From NCBI RefSeq assembly GCF_905475395.1, contig NC_058339.1, forward strand, positions 78,024,520 through 78,088,519: a stretch of 64,000 bases of DNA, written 5' to 3'. The position numbers and the translations under genes are program-made. Source of the stretch: Chrysoperla carnea. Lineage: Eukaryota; Arthropoda; Insecta; Neuroptera; Chrysopidae. Positions 62,367 to 64,000 of the stretch are shown piece after piece; position 1 is the stretch's first letter; each line of letters opens with the position of its first letter. The notes under the pieces are model-generated. The model did not search any database and had not been told where the DNA came from. It saw only the letters and a list, made by a program, of their open reading frames with translations.

Positions 62367-64000
62367 TCATCTATCACGGTACCATCGACCCCGTGGTTTA
62401 CGTAATTTTCGCGGTGATACAGGTGGGGACGACGATGCAGATGCAATTTTCATTTTTTTACGTTTCGGTTGATGATGATTAGATGAAGATGAACTCCGTA
62501 ACCGTCGATTATTTTCAATTTTTGTTTGATGTAACGGTTCTAGAGAATCAATTTTTTGTACTTTAACATATGGCTGAAATTCTATGCTAGAACGACGATC
62601 CGTTATAGATTTTTTAAGTTCCGCACGCGCACTAGTTTTTTGAATCGCCGATAACGACTCAACAATTTTTGCATTTAAAATGTTATCAACATTATCACCC
62701 CATTTTTCAACTTCCGCACATTCTTCAGCTGTAAAACCTAAACAATCGGATGATGGATTTCGAGATGGATTCCGACTAGGTGATATAATAGGAGTTTCAC
62801 TTCCTGGAACAGTTCGCGACGTACCTGCACGCGTTTTGTTCTCTTTATTCTCGATACTTTCAACGTCCACACGTTCCGTTTCACTTTTATTAAATATTAA
62901 ATTTTTCCTTTTTCGTCCCCTACGACGTACCTCAACCGGTTGTGGTTCTAAGGAATTATTAAACATATCACTTGTTGTGTCACACACTGCACCCACTGTT
63001 GCATCAGAGTCTTCATCAGGAATACCTGGAAAATGACGACGAGACAATACTCGCCGTTTATTTGGCCATCCAGTACGATTCTTCTTTCGACGACATTTTC
63101 TACGAAATTCTTTTGGTGTGAATAATGAATAATTACCTTGGAATAATCCACTTTTCTTTAAACAATCTTTACTCCATTTTTCTTTCGTGCCAATCTCCAG
63201 AACTTTGGAATCACGATACGTATTTAATATATGAACAAAATTATGGTCCTCTGATTCGGTTTTACTATCTTCGGGAGAATCATATTCTATATGTAGATTA
63301 TCAATTTCCGCAAAATCTTCATCGTTAGCTTCTAAATTATCTAAATCTAAACTAAATTTACATGTTTCTTGTGTATCTTGTGGAATTGGCGACGGACATA
63401 CTGAAACCGAACTTTCATTTTGTTCGTTGATTGGTGGCAATGACTCTCCTTCGGATTCCCTTGTATTTCGTCTGCTGCGTTGTTGTAACAAACCGCTAAG
63501 AATTGCCAAAGTTGACGCATGTTGGCGTGGTGATTTTCGTGGATTTTTTCCTGGCGATAATAATCTTCGTTTACGTTTAGTCTTATCAGTCGTGGATTGT
63601 TTACTACTAGTATTGGAAACTTGATCCTCGTGAATAACATCCAAAACATCGACGTTCGAATTCACTTCGGAATGATTCGTTTCCGAAATATCTGATTGTG
63701 GAGCGACAGGTGGAGTTGGTGGCGGTTGATCCAATGCTTTTATCGATTTAATTAAATGTTCCTTACATGAAGCAGGATCTCTTGGCATTAATGGAATATT
63801 TGTTTCGTATGGGAGTGGTAATGGTATAAATTTTGGACAATGCATTTCAATAAATAATTTAAAATCACGCTCAACTTGTGTTACCCGATTTGCAAAAATC
63901 CTATCACGCAGTCGTTCTGATCTCCGTTCGAATGTAAATGTGACTTGATCCATTGGATTTTGCGCAGTATTACAGCTATTAAGTGATGATTCAAATTTAC
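62367..64000 (-). CDS. C-terminal part of an unrecognised charged, probably nuclear protein (5' partial)
   Basis: The frame is open from the window edge at 64000 down to TGA at 62367-62369. The first ATG is at 63951-63953 (528 residues), but at least 15 further in-frame codons without a stop lie upstream, so this may be the last exon of a longer gene. Numbering from that Met: a charged N-terminus (FERRSERLRDR, then HCPKFIPLPLPYE at 39-51); basic clusters at 124-142 (KTKRKRR, KSPR), 284-306 (RRKCRRKKNRTGWPNKRR) and 343-350 (RRRGRKRK); acidic stretches at 203-240; a KEN triplet at 370-372; a Ser-run and KRKK at 487-500; and a C-terminus with SPPVSPRK ending RGRWYRDR. Nuclear localisation and chromatin association are inferred from the basic patches only. 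No enzymatic domain is visible. The codon use and higher GC than the surroundings support a real gene. I could not match it to a named family. Confidence 0.8.
   Translation of the reverse strand, partial: KFESSLNSCNTAQNPMDQVTFTFERRSERLRDRIFANRVTQVERDFKLFIEMHCPKFIPLPLPYETNIPLMPRDPASCKEHLIKSIKALDQPPPTPPVAPQSDISETNHSEVNSNVDVLDVIHEDQVSNTSSKQSTTDKTKRKRRLLSPGKNPRKSPRQHASTLAILSGLLQQRSRRNTRESEGESLPPINEQNESSVSVCPSPIPQDTQETCKFSLDLDNLEANDEDFAEIDNLHIEYDSPEDSKTESEDHNFVHILNTYRDSKVLEIGTKEKWSKDCLKKSGLFQGNYSLFTPKEFRRKCRRKKNRTGWPNKRRVLSRRHFPGIPDEDSDATVGAVCDTTSDMFNNSLEPQPVEVRRRGRKRKNLIFNKSETERVDVESIENKENKTRAGTSRTVPGSETPIISPSRNPSRNPSSDCLGFTAEECAEVEKWGDNVDNILNAKIVESLSAIQKTSARAELKKSITDRRSSIEFQPYVKVQKIDSLEPLHQTKIENNRRLRSSSSSNHHQPKRKKMKIASASSSPPVSPRKLRKPRGRWYRDR

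Noticed and set aside
62680..63624. Plus-strand frames of 65-118 residues opposite the 528-residue gene
   Set aside because: Shadows of the minus-strand coding sequence.

Overview
The window reads as an AT-rich (roughly three quarters A+T by eye) nuclear genome segment from an arthropod, most likely an insect. The support is: a spliceosomal intron (GT...AG, 219 bp) with AATAAA-type 3' end, insect-typical interspersed repeats (the motif around 'gcgctacgatgccacagac', the 'ggttccgtaccc' type repeats, Helitrons with a CTAG 3' end, I-clade LINE tails ending in TAACCTAAC), and no bacterial gene density or ribosome binding sites. I cannot name the species or order.

Genes are confined to the right end. 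At 57998-58854 (+) a short two-exon reading frame for a 68-residue LYR-motif microprotein (resembling the MIEF1 microprotein/L0R8F8 of vertebrates) is followed, with a one-base TAATG stop/start overlap, by a 143-residue mitochondrial GGQ release-factor homologue (MTRFR/C12orf65 type). Both families act on the mitochondrial large ribosomal subunit, so this looks like a functional dicistronic mRNA. At 62367-64000 (-) lies the 3' end of a gene for a charged, probably nuclear protein that runs off the window and that I do not recognise. A weak candidate first coding exon lies at 56434-56529 (-).

Positions 1-56400 are almost entirely intergenic or intronic repeat-derived DNA. The dominant family is a ~550 bp element with ends AACAAGTGAAAAC and CATGGTATAA, a terminal hairpin and subterminal inverted repeats (ten copies or fragments). 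Two of its copies carry tandem satellite arrays in their core: a ~316-bp satellite (21917-25135) and a ~306-bp satellite (29698-31400), both abutting the same element junction and both showing local dimeric higher-order structure. Other material: four non-autonomous Helitrons, long-TIR MITEs with TTAA flanks, fold-back elements, TA-flanked mariner-like elements, I-clade and RTE-like LINE fragments with decayed coding sequence, SINE-like pieces, and at least one three-level nested insertion (51618-52343).

The long stretches between these are AT-rich DNA in which I see no gene. The most interesting biology is the mitochondrial dicistron at 58 kb and the satellite-bearing element family at 21.8-31.5 kb.
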